Assembly (NCBI GenBank): GCA_020849765.1
Contig: JADLAY010000034.1
Span: 372,001 to 436,000 of the forward strand
From: Anaerolineae bacterium
GTDB lineage: Bacteria; Chloroflexota; Anaerolineae; Aggregatilineales; Phototrophicaceae
DNA: 64,000 nucleotides
Direction: 5' to 3'
Numbering within the stretch: the first letter of the stretch is position 1; each line of letters starts with the position of its first letter. A program made the position numbers and the translations under genes. Below, one piece after another: positions 50,500 through 59,462 of this stretch. The notes beneath the pieces are model-generated. The model had not been told where the DNA came from, did no database searches, and saw only the letters and a list, made by a program, of their open reading frames with translations.

Positions 50500-52542
50500 T
50501 TAGCGCGCCCACTGAAACGCCCAAACAGTCAGCGGGTGACCCAGCAGCACCTGTTGACCGGTGCCTGCATTGAAGATCGTCAATGGCCCCTGACGAACAC
50601 CGTTGATCTCCGTCAGGTTGAGATAACCGGCCAGAAAACCGCCGTCATAAGACAGGCGCGGCGCGACGACAGGCGGCAGCAGAGTGATGGTCGCCTGGTC
50701 GCCGCTGCCGTAAGCGACGTCGACCATCTGGGGTGTGGCGCTTTCTGTCTCGCGTGTGATCAACCGGATCTCGCCGAGCGCCCCCTCGATCACGGTTTCG
50801 ATGACTGCCTCGCCCGATAGCGTGTAGATCACTTCAGGCGCATCCAGACTGCCGGGCGTGAAGCGCACAATCGTCTGCTCACCAGGCGCCTCGCCCTGCG
50901 GCGTATAACCATAACTCACGATGCTGCCGTCGCTTAGCCAGAATGCCTGGGCGCCGAAATCGGTTTGCAGCCGCTGATACTCCCCATCGCCGAGCGTTAC
51001 GACGCCGTGGATGCCATTGGTGCCAGGGCGCAGCTCGCTCACCAGCAGGCGCATGCCGTCCGGCGAGAATTTGGGCTCACCATAGAAGACACTGTCTTCG
51101 GCGGAATCGGCGCGTACGAGCAGCGCGTTTTGGCCGTCGACGCCGATCATCTGGATGCCACCATCCGTATAAGCGATCCGGCTGGAGTCCGGGCTAAAGG
51201 TAGGCGAGACAAAACCGGCATTCACCAACGCCGCCAGGGCGAGCGGCCGCCCCCCGCTGAGACGCTGCAGCCACAATTGGCCGCCGCTGACGTAGGCAGC
51301 CGACGACAGATCGGGGGCTACCGCGTATTCGACCACGTCGTTATCCGCGAAGGTAATCTGCACGGCATTGGTACCGTCGGCGGGCAGCCGCCAGAGCTGC
51401 GCCCGATTTCCCTCGTCGCTCGCCAGGAAGAAGCCGTCATAGCGCATCTGCAAGCCACTGACGATCTCGATCGTCTCGTCGGCGGCCTCGCTCGTTGACT
51501 CAGGGCTGACCGGCGTCGGCACAATCGGCTGCGGTGTGGGTTGCAGTGCAAAAAACGCGTTCGCGTCGAACTTCCCCCAGCCATAAGCCGTCACGTCGCT
51601 GATCGGCAGTGGAAAGCCCTGCCCGCTGACTGGATCGTAAAGCGCCAGGACACCGGCATCGAAGGCCGTCAGCAGCAGGGCACCCGGCGCCCAACGCAGA
51701 CCCGCCGTCTGCACCGCCGTCCGCCCGCGGGTGATGACTTCCGCGGCGCCGCGGGCAATCGACTGCAAGTGCCCGTAGCCCGGCGGCACGGATTCGTCGG
51801 TTTTGTCGCGTCCGAAGAAGACCAACTCATCCGATGCATTCAAATAGGGCAGATGATATTCCCACTGCGCGTCGAGGATCGGGATCTGCTCGTTGGCGAG
51901 TTCGAGATCCATCAGGATCAAGCCACCATCGGGCGGTGTGAACACGATCTGCGAGCCAGACACCCAGGCGATGCCATCGGTCTGCGTGATGACGCTGGCG
52001 AGCGACATCGCCGACTCCAGGCGCTGGTAGATCCACCAGACGCCGGTATCCGTGCGCGCCGCCAGATACTGTGAGCTGGGCGACCAGTTCAGGTCGACGA
52101 ACAGTCCTTCACGGAGATCGCTGTAAGCGGCCACGTCGCCAAGATCGTGATAAACGCGCGCGCCATAGGTCGTGCTATAGGCGACGGCGCGCTGGTCGGG
52201 CGACCAGGCAATCGACTCACCCAGGCCGCGATAGGGCGGCACGTCGGCCTGCCGTTCGATCACGCGCGGATCGCTCGCGCCGCTCATGCTCATGACGTTG
52301 ATGCTGGTCTCGGTGCGATAGGCGATCAAATCGCCATCCGGGGCCACGCCGAAATCGACCACGTATTCGTCGGCAGGCGTGATTTGCGAGATGCCCTCGG
52401 CACCCAGCCCATAGCGCTGGACGACTCCGGCATTGGTCAAGACATACAAATCGGCGGGTAAATTCAGGGCGTCCTGCGCGGCAAGCGGCATCACCCAGAG
52501 AGACATGAGCGTGAGCGTCAGAAGCAGAATCAGACGGCGCAT
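50500..52542 (-). CDS. secreted TolB-like beta-propeller protein
   Basis: The 680-residue protein has a signal peptide (RRLILLLTLTLMSLWVMPLA, cleavage near AAQ) and then many blades of the type DYVVDFGVAPDGDLIAY, YAVAPDLSSAAYVSGGQL and SPTFSPDSSRIAYTDG, as in TolB/WD40-like propellers. A Pro/Ser/Glu spacer (about 336-352) splits the protein into two propeller halves. No catalytic residue set is apparent. It is probably an envelope binding protein. It lies 67 bp upstream of the two-component genes on the same strand and 106 bp after the GT-C gene. Confidence 0.8.
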   Translation of the reverse strand: MRRLILLLTLTLMSLWVMPLAAQDALNLPADLYVLTNAGVVQRYGLGAEGISQITPADEYVVDFGVAPDGDLIAYRTETSINVMSMSGASDPRVIERQADVPPYRGLGESIAWSPDQRAVAYSTTYGARVYHDLGDVAAYSDLREGLFVDLNWSPSSQYLAARTDTGVWWIYQRLESAMSLASVITQTDGIAWVSGSQIVFTPPDGGLILMDLELANEQIPILDAQWEYHLPYLNASDELVFFGRDKTDESVPPGYGHLQSIARGAAEVITRGRTAVQTAGLRWAPGALLLTAFDAGVLALYDPVSGQGFPLPISDVTAYGWGKFDANAFFALQPTPQPIVPTPVSPESTSEAADETIEIVSGLQMRYDGFFLASDEGNRAQLWRLPADGTNAVQITFADNDVVEYAVAPDLSSAAYVSGGQLWLQRLSGGRPLALAALVNAGFVSPTFSPDSSRIAYTDGGIQMIGVDGQNALLVRADSAEDSVFYGEPKFSPDGMRLLVSELRPGTNGIHGVVTLGDGEYQRLQTDFGAQAFWLSDGSIVSYGYTPQGEAPGEQTIVRFTPGSLDAPEVIYTLSGEAVIETVIEGALGEIRLITRETESATPQMVDVAYGSGDQATITLLPPVVAPRLSYDGGFLAGYLNLTEINGVRQGPLTIFNAGTGQQVLLGHPLTVWAFQWAR

Positions 52543-52648
52543 GTCCCCTCCTCACGGTCAGCGGATCTAGGCTCAGTATAGCCCTTGATGATATTCATAA
52601 CCACTTGTGCGGCGCAAGCCAGAGACGCCTGCGCAATACCTACGGACG

Positions 52649-55045
52649 TCAGTCGGAGGCCGACGGCGGCTGATTGGTTTCCGCCAGGGTGAAGCGGCCC
52701 AGTGAGACGGTCGTGCCGCCTTCGTCGTCCAACAGGCGATAGGGTGTGATATCCGGGTAGCGATACCAACCGGCGACCACCTGATACTCACCGGGCGGTA
52801 GATCATCCGGCAGCATGATAGCGACTTCTTCGCTCCGCGCTGTACCTGCCGCTAGATCCCCCAACGAGCCGTCTTGCTGAGCGACGAGATTGCCCGCCGC
52901 GTCGAGCACGTGGACAAAGCGGATGTCATTCTCAGTTTGTGGCTGATCGAACTGCCACCACAACCAGGCGGCAACCTGACGTTCGTCGTCGGCGCGCGGC
53001 GCAATCAGGCGCCCGGCCAGCGTGATTCCGTGCTCGAAGAGCGACGCGCCAAAATCGGCGGGCACAAAATCGCCGTGGTCGAACGTCTCGATATTCAGCG
53101 TACGGCAGATCTCGCCGGGCGCAATCTGCGTGGGGCACGGCGGCGACACGGCCAGCGAAAGCGTGTGGTAGTCACGCCCGGACAACGGCAGCGGGATGCG
53201 CATGCGCATTGGGGCGTCGATAGTGCCGACTGCAAGCACCTCGTCGCCCAGCCGCAGCTCGAAGTCGCGCGCGTCCGCATTCAGCGTCATCTCCAGCAAC
53301 ACCCAACCCGCCCCCGGCGCATAGGCATATGAATCCGCCCGGTCGTGGATCGCCGTCTGTGTTGACAACACGGTTGTGAAGCTGAGAGTTGCGGCAGGTT
53401 CCGGGACGTCAAACAGCGCAAACCGGTCGTCTTCGTAAAATGGTGCGCCGAGCTGTGTCGCCAGCCGCGCCAGCGCTTCGCCATCCATCTGCCCCTTGTG
53501 CGCAATGATCAGGTCAACACCCGCCTCGTCCAGCAGCGCCGGGTCAAGCGTCGTCTCCAGGATCGTCAACAGCGCCGGATCGACCGGTGTGCGCCGCGTC
53601 ACCTGACCGGCGATTAGCGGGTGTTGATGGGCCGTCTGCAAGTAGAGCGCCGACTTCGCGCTGATCAGGTTGTCCCACGGCACGTCGAAGACGGCGCGCA
53701 CGTCATCGCGCTCACGCAGTTGGGCGACCGCGTCCGGGATGTCGGCGCTGGTCGTCGGCAGCGGAAAAAAGGTCTGGTAGTCGAACAGAATCAGCCCGAT
53801 CAGGCCGAGCGCGACGGCCCAGCGCAGCCACTCATGGCGCAAGCGCCCCAACAACCACGCTGCGCCCCATCCGACGAGGACGGCCAGCACCAGCCCCAGC
53901 CCAATATTGAAGCGCCCCGGGCTGCGCACGAGATTGAAGACCGGCCAGTCCTGCACCAGCGCCCACGGCAGGACAATATGGCCGCTGTAGCCATCGACCG
54001 TGAAGCTGACCGGGTGATCGAAAATCTTGAGCAGCGGCCCCAACGAGAATAGATACGCTGCCAGCGCCAGGGCCAGCCACACGCGCGCCTGACGAAAGCG
54101 CCACACGCCGACAATCGCCAGCAGCCCGCCAACGATGCCGATATAGGCCGCGCCCTCGTCCAGGTTGATGCCCAGTACCTGGTGCGTGTATTCCCATTGA
54201 CCAAAGAGCGGATGAAAGAACGAAGGTGTGAACGGCGCCAGCAAGTCGGCACTGTAACGGACGCTGCCGCCCTCGTCGGCATAAGCGTTCGTCGTCGCAA
54301 AGGTGGGCAGCAGATAGAGGCCGAGCACGAGCAGCCCTAACCCGCAAGCGATCACCATGCGCCGCAGCGCGACCCAGCGGCGCCCCACGATCCAGCGCAG
54401 GGCGAAGAAGATCGTCAGCGGTAGTAAGGCCCAGATCAGTTGCAGAGTGTGTCCCAACGCCGCGAGCACGAACAGGAGCGCGGCCACGAGCATGTCGCGC
54501 GTGCGGATGCGTTCTCCTGCGGATGATTCGAACTTCAATAGCATCAGCGCGAACAACGGCAGCGGCCACTGCACGAGCAGACCGATGTGGGCGACACCCA
54601 GATGTCCCTGCAGCGTGGGGAAAGCCATGAAGATGGCGCCCGCGACCAGGGCAGCGCGGCGTTCACCCGTCAGCCGGTGCGCAAGCAGCGACATCGTCCA
54701 GCCGTTGAGCGCCAGCGTCAGCAGCGCCTGCAAATTGTGCGCGGCGGCCAGCGGCATGACAAAGGCGAACAACCAGGCCGGAAAGTACTGAAGCAGATTG
54801 GCCTGAAGCGTGACGCCCGCCAGACCATTCGGATAGGCCAGCCACGGTTGATAAAAGAGCGGCTCGCCGTGACGCAGCGCATACGAAAACCACCAGATGT
54901 AACGGGCATTTTCGTAGGCGTCGCCATGCTCGAAGCCGATGAAGGCCGACGACATGTTCAGGATCAGCGGGTAGGTGATGACGATGGCGAGCGCCAGATA
55001 GAAGAGCACTATGGTCATGTGGCGGCGGAGAATTTGCGCGCGCAT
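52649..55045 (-). CDS. GT-C glycosyltransferase-like protein with C-terminal beta-domain
   Basis: The 798-residue protein has about a dozen membrane helices in residues 1-430, a soluble domain, and a final beta-rich module (about 645-798). The first loop, SSAFIGFEHGDAYENARYIWW, carries acidic residues in the GT-C position; PWLAYPNGLAG also fits. The last module (VHVLDAAGNLVAQQDGSL, DLPPGEYQVVAGWYRYPDIT) closely parallels the end of the enzyme at 59463-61418. ATG 55045 is supported by GAGG about 7 nt upstream, in preference to a start at 55072. It probably transfers sugars to envelope lipids or proteins; the substrate cannot be stated. Confidence 0.75.
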   Translation of the reverse strand: MRAQILRRHMTIVLFYLALAIVITYPLILNMSSAFIGFEHGDAYENARYIWWFSYALRHGEPLFYQPWLAYPNGLAGVTLQANLLQYFPAWLFAFVMPLAAAHNLQALLTLALNGWTMSLLAHRLTGERRAALVAGAIFMAFPTLQGHLGVAHIGLLVQWPLPLFALMLLKFESSAGERIRTRDMLVAALLFVLAALGHTLQLIWALLPLTIFFALRWIVGRRWVALRRMVIACGLGLLVLGLYLLPTFATTNAYADEGGSVRYSADLLAPFTPSFFHPLFGQWEYTHQVLGINLDEGAAYIGIVGGLLAIVGVWRFRQARVWLALALAAYLFSLGPLLKIFDHPVSFTVDGYSGHIVLPWALVQDWPVFNLVRSPGRFNIGLGLVLAVLVGWGAAWLLGRLRHEWLRWAVALGLIGLILFDYQTFFPLPTTSADIPDAVAQLRERDDVRAVFDVPWDNLISAKSALYLQTAHQHPLIAGQVTRRTPVDPALLTILETTLDPALLDEAGVDLIIAHKGQMDGEALARLATQLGAPFYEDDRFALFDVPEPAATLSFTTVLSTQTAIHDRADSYAYAPGAGWVLLEMTLNADARDFELRLGDEVLAVGTIDAPMRMRIPLPLSGRDYHTLSLAVSPPCPTQIAPGEICRTLNIETFDHGDFVPADFGASLFEHGITLAGRLIAPRADDERQVAAWLWWQFDQPQTENDIRFVHVLDAAGNLVAQQDGSLGDLAAGTARSEEVAIMLPDDLPPGEYQVVAGWYRYPDITPYRLLDDEGGTTVSLGRFTLAETNQPPSASD

Positions 55046-55083
55046 GATCCACCTCACAGCATCAACCCGCACGGCGCAGCGAT

Positions 55084-56118
55084 TTACGACCCCGCGGGAT
55101 TATCCGGCGGCAGCACGATCACGTCGATGGCGAAAGGCAGCGATGGCCGGTACAAAGGCACGACCAGCGACGTTTGATCGAAGTTGGCGACGAACAGGCG
55201 GTTGTCCGCGTAGGCCACGTCACTGGCACCGCGGAACAGCCCGGCGACGTAATCGAGATCGCCATCCTCGACCAGCGCCACGCCGTTCTGCCCCAGCGCC
55301 GCCACGTAGACCTGACCGTCCGGCGCCACCGTCACGCCATCGAAGCCGGGCGGATTAGGCCGGTCGCCGTGGCGGTACAAGACCTCGGTCGCGCCGTCGG
55401 CAAGGGCGATGCGGAAGATGTCGTTCACTTCCGGATCGGTGACGATGATGGCATCGCGCGCTGGATCGTAGGCTAGCCCGGTCAATGCCCGCTGGCTGAC
55501 AGTCTCATCGAGCGGGGCCACCCACCAGACCGCGCCCTCCCCTCCATCAGGTGCAAAGCGCCAGATCTCATTGCGACCGCGGTCGCTGACGTAGGCGCGC
55601 CCCTCGGCATCGACCGCCGCATCATCGGGTGCGATCCAACCACGCTCATCAGTGGGCGCCGCAAACGCCGAGACCTGCCCATCCGGCGTCACCCGCCAGA
55701 CAGCACCGCCCGCCGTGCGTGGATCAGCATCGCCCGCATCGACCACCAGCAGCGCGCCATCCGGCAGCAGCGCGATGCCGGAGACACTGCCGATCTGGTC
55801 GCGCGTGTTCGGGATCTCTGTCACCGCTTGATCGGGCGCAATCGCCCAGATGGCGCCGGTCGCATAGCTGCCGGTGTAGAGCGTGCCATCGGGCAGCACA
55901 GCCACCGTCGGCGGATAAGCATCGTCATCCGGCAGCGCGGCATATTCGGACACCTGAACGTCCGGCAGCAGCGCGACCGCCGCCGAGCGTTGGACATTGA
56001 TTGTCAACCTGATCAGCACGAGCGTGACCATGATCAGCAATAAGATGCCGCCGCCAAAGATGAAGAAGAAGACGACACGCCGCTGCAGCGGGGAAAAGTT
56101 CTGGATACCTCGTAACAT
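55084..56118 (-). CDS. membrane-anchored SMP-30/NHL-type beta-propeller
   Basis: The 344-residue protein has a single N-terminal membrane helix (about 13-35, VVFFFIFGGGILLLIMVTLV) and then a six-bladed propeller: YPPTVAVLPDGTLYTGSYAT, SVSGIALLPDGALLVVDAGD (cut here), DAAVDAEGRAYVSDRGR, LTGLAYDPARDAI and PGFDGVTVAPDGQVYVAALG. The pattern is that of SMP-30/gluconolactonase/LRE-like or strictosidine-synthase-like domains; lactonase metal ligands are not clear. It precedes the GT-C gene by 38 bp and follows the small membrane protein by 27 bp. Probably a substrate-binding or scaffolding part of the envelope machinery. Confidence 0.75.
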   Translation of the reverse strand: MLRGIQNFSPLQRRVVFFFIFGGGILLLIMVTLVLIRLTINVQRSAAVALLPDVQVSEYAALPDDDAYPPTVAVLPDGTLYTGSYATGAIWAIAPDQAVTEIPNTRDQIGSVSGIALLPDGALLVVDAGDADPRTAGGAVWRVTPDGQVSAFAAPTDERGWIAPDDAAVDAEGRAYVSDRGRNEIWRFAPDGGEGAVWWVAPLDETVSQRALTGLAYDPARDAIIVTDPEVNDIFRIALADGATEVLYRHGDRPNPPGFDGVTVAPDGQVYVAALGQNGVALVEDGDLDYVAGLFRGASDVAYADNRLFVANFDQTSLVVPLYRPSLPFAIDVIVLPPDNPAGS

Positions 56119-56145
56119 GAAGCTGTGCGTAATACTCCGGGATAA

Positions 56146-56511
56146 TTAGCGCGTGAACAGACCTAACCAGAAGCCAAGCAGCAGGATGATACCCCAACCG
56201 GCATAACTCACGAGCAGCATCGGCACCAGCGACCAGCCCAGACGCGCGGTGAAGAAGAGGATGACGATGAAGACCATCGACGGCACAATCGCGATCAGCA
56301 TCTGCTGCGTCACGATTTGCATGTCCGCCTGTTTGAAGTCCGCGCCGCTCGAAAGCACCCACAACGCCAGCGGGATGTTGATCGGCATCGTCGCGATGAT
56401 CGCCGCCAGCAAGCGCGATTGATTGCGCAGGATAGCGACCCCGATGATGATCAAGATCGAGACGATGACCGGCAGAATGCGCCCCAGCACTGCCTGAGAC
56501 ATCACGTTCAA
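56146..56511 (-). CDS. small membrane protein with four predicted helices
   Basis: I do not recognise this 121-residue protein. Four hydrophobic segments are evident (about 11-29, 34-52, 70-90 and 95-116), with a polar loop, SSGADFKQADMQ, between the second and third. No charged motif or cysteine stands out. It is followed by the propeller gene after 27 bp and preceded by tRNA-Ser, so it may start the envelope operon. Confidence 0.55.
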   Translation of the reverse strand: MNVMSQAVLGRILPVIVSILIIIGVAILRNQSRLLAAIIATMPINIPLALWVLSSGADFKQADMQIVTQQMLIAIVPSMVFIVILFFTARLGWSLVPMLLVSYAGWGIILLLGFWLGLFTR

Positions 56512-56528
56512 CCCCTGACAATAAGAGA

Positions 56529-56552
56529 GGCAGGTACACCTGGTAACCTGCC
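56529..56552 (-). terminator. hairpin after tRNA-Ser
   Basis: GGCAGGT (56529-56535) pairs with ACCTGCC (56546-56552). On the minus strand it lies 15 nt after the tRNA and is followed by TCTCTTATT. The T-run is weak, so termination is only plausible. Confidence 0.4.
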
Positions 56553-56566
56553 CCCTGGCACACGAG

Positions 56567-56651
56567 CGGAGAGGGCGGGATTCGAACCCGCGAAGGGTTG
56601 CCCCTTACTCGCTTTCCAAGCGAGCGCGCTAGGCCACTACGCGACCTCTCC
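56567..56651 (-). tRNA. tRNA-Ser (anticodon GGA)
   Basis: On the minus strand the acceptor stem GGAGAGG pairs with CCTCTCC and the discriminator base is G. The anticodon stem-loop is CTCGCTTGGAAAGCGAG, with anticodon GGA (decodes UCC and UCU). A long variable arm (TAAGGGGCAACCCTT) identifies a type II tRNA, and the T arm has GGTTCGAACCC. No CCA end is encoded. Confidence 0.97.
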
Positions 56652-56670
56652 AGAAATGGGTTATGCGGCG

Positions 56671-56679
56671 ATTATAACA
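56671..56679 (-). promoter_or_regulatory. predicted promoter of tRNA-Ser
   Basis: On the minus strand TGTTATAAT is an extended -10 element, 19 bp before the tRNA. TCCACA 17 bp further upstream is a partial -35. Confidence 0.55.
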
Positions 56680-56726
56680 GCATAATCGGGCTTTGTGGAG
56701 TGTACTGTGCGGGCAGATTGCCGCCT

Positions 56727-57068
56727 TCAGTCGCGCGCCAACTCGGCGATAAAACCATGTTTCAGCAGCCAGCGCGAAAGCTCGTCCGCGTTCGGTTCGG
56801 TAATCATGGTGCCCCGATCGAGACCGCGCGGGCTGCGGCCCCGCTCCAGGAAGTCAGGCTCACTGATCGGCAGCAACTGGCCGGGCTGTGCCACGACCAG
56901 CGTCGGCACAGACAGAAAGCCGGTCCACGAGAGGACGCGGCTTTTCGCTGCCGCATCCTGATCGATGTAGAGCTCGCGGAAGGGGATGCCGTAATCATTG
57001 AGGACGCGTTTCGCGACTGTGATAAACGGGCAGCCCGTCGAACGCGAGTACATGACCAACTCAAACAC
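56727..57068 (-). CDS. glutaredoxin-like protein, monothiol site
   Basis: The 113-residue protein has the glutaredoxin fold: MFELVMYSRSTGCPFITVAK, where the active site is CPFI, keeping one cysteine (Cys13) instead of the CPYC pair. FLSVPTLVVAQPG holds the cis-Pro (VPT). A C-terminal extension (FLERGRSPRGLDRGTMI) is unlike plain glutaredoxins. Similar single-cysteine proteins reduce mixed disulfides or carry Fe-S; which applies is unclear. It is a lone gene between tRNA-Ser and the amidase gene. Confidence 0.85.
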   Translation of the reverse strand: MFELVMYSRSTGCPFITVAKRVLNDYGIPFRELYIDQDAAAKSRVLSWTGFLSVPTLVVAQPGQLLPISEPDFLERGRSPRGLDRGTMITEPNADELSRWLLKHGFIAELARD

Positions 57069-57162
57069 GATTTCATCCTTCTATGTGTACAGACAGATAC
57101 CTCCCGGCATGACAGATAAGCACGCGTAGAGGCGTGACCCAGCCGGGCGAGTCGATGACGAA

Positions 57163-58311
57163 TTACAACCCTTCAGCGGGTGCCGGTCGCGTGGGCGCGA
57201 GCACCGGGTCGACAAAGCAGAGAATACCGTTGAGAATCGCCTGCGCCATCAGATCCGGCTGGTTGACCAGCAGATCGTGGTCGGCGCGCATGAAGCCAAG
57301 CTCGATGATGGCGGCGGGTGTGCGTGTATCGATCTCACGGAAATTGTGGTAGTTCGTCATGTCGATGGTCACGCCGGGCCGCCGCGACAGGCCGGTCATG
57401 TTGCCATAATGATCGGCAATGCAGCCCACGAGCAGCTCGTCATTGCCGCGCATACTCGTCCGCGCCGCCGGGCCTGCGATCAGGAAACCCGAGACGACTT
57501 CCCCGCCCGGCCACTCGGCGCAGGTGTTCGAGTGAATGGACACCAGGGCCGCCGCCTGATATTGATTGAGACGCGGGTCGAACTCGTCGAGCAGGTCGAC
57601 GCTATAGCCCAGGGCGCGCAGGCTGTTCACGACGCGATCCGCTACGCTGAAGTTGATCTCGTTCTCCGTCGGCGGGATGGCGTTGCCGCTCGCATCCTGG
57701 CAGACGGCACCCGGATCATCTTCTGGCCCGCGGTGGCCGCTGACGATGCCGATCTGCTTGAGCCAGTTCGGCGTCGGCTGGGTTGTCGGCGCAAAGGTGG
57801 CGAAATCGGAGGTCGCGATCGCCGCGCTCAGATCGTCGCGCACACCTTCCTGAATCAACGCCTGTGGCGTGAACCAGGTCAGAATCACCGCGGTCAACCC
57901 CGCCGCCACCAGGATGATGATGACCGAGCGGAACATCCCACCAAGCAGCGTTGCGCGGCGTTTGCCGCGAACGCGTCGCCGCCGCACCCGGCGAACATCT
58001 GCTGGAGATGGCGCTTCGTCGCTTGCGGCATTCATCTCAACGGCTGAGGACGCGCTCGGCGGGGCTTCATCCGCGGGCGGCACGTAGTAATCTCGTTTGG
58101 AGCGCGCCGGTTGCGCTGGCGGGGCGTTGGCAGCCGCTTCTTCCTCGTTCGCCGGTGTCCCGCTGCGATTACGACTCGCGCGCGCCGATGCCTGACGCAT
58201 CATCTCCATGAAGGCGATAGAAGCCGGAATATCCCCGGACGGCTCGTCCTCGTTGTGCGGCTGTTCGAGTTCGTCATCATCAGGGCGCGGCGGGAAAGAA
58301 TCGGGCATCAT
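57163..58311 (-). CDS. N-acetylmuramoyl-L-alanine amidase (Amidase_3) with cytoplasmic tail
   Basis: The 382-residue protein has a roughly 128-residue N-terminal cytoplasmic, low-complexity part (acidic then Arg/Lys-rich, RRRRVRGKRR), a membrane helix (about 130-147) and an extracytoplasmic Amidase_3 domain. Zinc ligands are His194 in SGHRG, Glu219 in TENEIN and His261 in SIHSN, with the catalytic Glu (about 347) in IIELGF. It cleaves the bond between MurNAc and L-Ala in peptidoglycan. The long basic cytoplasmic tail is unusual. The start among the closely spaced ATG/TTG codons is uncertain by one or two residues. Confidence 0.88.
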   Translation of the reverse strand: MMPDSFPPRPDDDELEQPHNEDEPSGDIPASIAFMEMMRQASARASRNRSGTPANEEEAAANAPPAQPARSKRDYYVPPADEAPPSASSAVEMNAASDEAPSPADVRRVRRRRVRGKRRATLLGGMFRSVIIILVAAGLTAVILTWFTPQALIQEGVRDDLSAAIATSDFATFAPTTQPTPNWLKQIGIVSGHRGPEDDPGAVCQDASGNAIPPTENEINFSVADRVVNSLRALGYSVDLLDEFDPRLNQYQAAALVSIHSNTCAEWPGGEVVSGFLIAGPAARTSMRGNDELLVGCIADHYGNMTGLSRRPGVTIDMTNYHNFREIDTRTPAAIIELGFMRADHDLLVNQPDLMAQAILNGILCFVDPVLAPTRPAPAEGL

Positions 58312-58414
58312 CAAAACTCAGTCGCTAGCCAGTCGGCAGTGTCTCAGAGTATACATTTCCCAGTTTATTGCCGAAAGTGTTTGGCTGAGGTTGTGTTTTC
58401 GATTAGAAGGCGAA

Positions 58415-58436
58415 CCGGGGATCGATGTCTCCCCGG
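58415..58436 (-). terminator. GC-rich hairpin after the SDR39-type gene
   Basis: CCGGGGA (58415-58421) pairs with TCCCCGG (58430-58436) with an 8-nt loop. No strong T-run follows on the minus strand, so this is a weak call. Confidence 0.3.
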
Positions 58437-58460
58437 CTGTTTCGCAAAACGAACGCAGGT

Positions 58461-59360
58461 TTACTTCTTGAGCAGGTCGCGCATGGCCGGTTCGAGCGTC
58501 GAGAACTTGAACTCGAAGCCGAGATCGAGCAGTTTTTGCGCGCTGACGCGTTGGCTATCCAGCACGAGCGAGGCGGCGCCATCCAGAGCGAGGCGCAGCG
58601 CAAACTCCGGCGCAGGCACAAGCGCGGCGGTGCCCATCACTTTGGCAATCGTCTTGACGAACTCTTTGTTGCGGACGGGGTTCGGCGCCACCAGGTTGAA
58701 CGGCCCGGACGCGTCTTCGTGGTCGATGAGAAAGCGGATCGCCCGGCACTCGTCGTCGAGGTGGATCCAGGACATCCACTGCTGGCCGTTCCCAAGCCAC
58801 CCACCAAAGAAACGCCCCGCCAGCAAGAACGGCTTCAACCCGCCGCCCGCCGTGTCGATGACGAATCCCGTCCGCATCTTGACGATCCGTGCCTGCGCGC
58901 CATCGACCGCATCTTCCCAGGCCTTACAGACGCCGCCGAACCAATCGTCCGCAGGCGCCGACTCTTCGGTCATGACGTCGTCACCGCGATTGCCATAATA
59001 GCCAATCGCCCCGGACTGAATGATGACGCGCGGTTTCTCCGCGGCTTGCTCGACGGCCATCTTGACGGCGCGCCCGGCGGCGAGGCGGCTTTCGAGCACC
59101 CTTTGTTTGTGCGATTCGGTAAACGGGATGTTCATGATCGAGCGTCCGGCGAGATTGACGATGGCCGTATCGCCATTGACCAACTGCCCCCAACCTTCCG
59201 CCGTTTGCGCATCCCACTTGTGCGCATGTGCGCCTGACGGCAGGTTTTCGCTCTTCTCAGGATTGCGTGTGAGCACGATCACTTCGTGATTGTCGGCCAG
59301 CAATTGCGCTGTGAGCCGACGACCGATTAACCCTGTTCCGCCGGTGATGATGACGCGCAT
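58461..59360 (-). CDS. TIGR01777-family NAD-dependent epimerase/dehydratase-like protein
   Basis: The 299-residue protein is an atypical extended SDR (YfcH/SDR39U1 family). The nucleotide-binding motif is ITGGTGLIGRRL (about 5-16), with IVNLAGRSI typical for the family. The tail LRLALDGAASLVLDSQRVSAQ followed by LDLGFEFKF is the DUF1731 domain. The catalytic Tyr is likely in AIGYYGNRGDD. The substrate is unknown across the family. Its promoter is probably the TAAAAT at 59424-59429 (minus strand). A dyad at 59385-59404 lies between it and the start. Confidence 0.88.
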   Translation of the reverse strand: MRVIITGGTGLIGRRLTAQLLADNHEVIVLTRNPEKSENLPSGAHAHKWDAQTAEGWGQLVNGDTAIVNLAGRSIMNIPFTESHKQRVLESRLAAGRAVKMAVEQAAEKPRVIIQSGAIGYYGNRGDDVMTEESAPADDWFGGVCKAWEDAVDGAQARIVKMRTGFVIDTAGGGLKPFLLAGRFFGGWLGNGQQWMSWIHLDDECRAIRFLIDHEDASGPFNLVAPNPVRNKEFVKTIAKVMGTAALVPAPEFALRLALDGAASLVLDSQRVSAQKLLDLGFEFKFSTLEPAMRDLLKK

Positions 59361-59384
59361 GGTCTCCCCTCCTCAGCCCTACAA

Positions 59385-59404
59385 TGAACGTTCAAATCGT
59401 TCAA
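59385..59404. promoter_or_regulatory. possible operator upstream of the SDR39-type gene
   Basis: The palindrome TGAACGTTCA (59385-59394) overlaps two direct copies of CGTTCAA (59389-59395 and 59398-59404), 9 bp apart. It lies downstream of the predicted TAAAAT box, where a repressor could block transcription. Confidence 0.35.
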
Positions 59405-59462
59405 GTCATATTGAATGTTACTCATTTTAGGCAAGGCAGATGAGCCCAGGATGAGATGGAGC

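Noticed and set aside
59385..59404. A LexA-type SOS box
   Set aside because: GAACGTTC lacks the 4-nt spacer of the GAAC-N4-GTTC box, and the gene is not an SOS gene; kept only as a possible operator.
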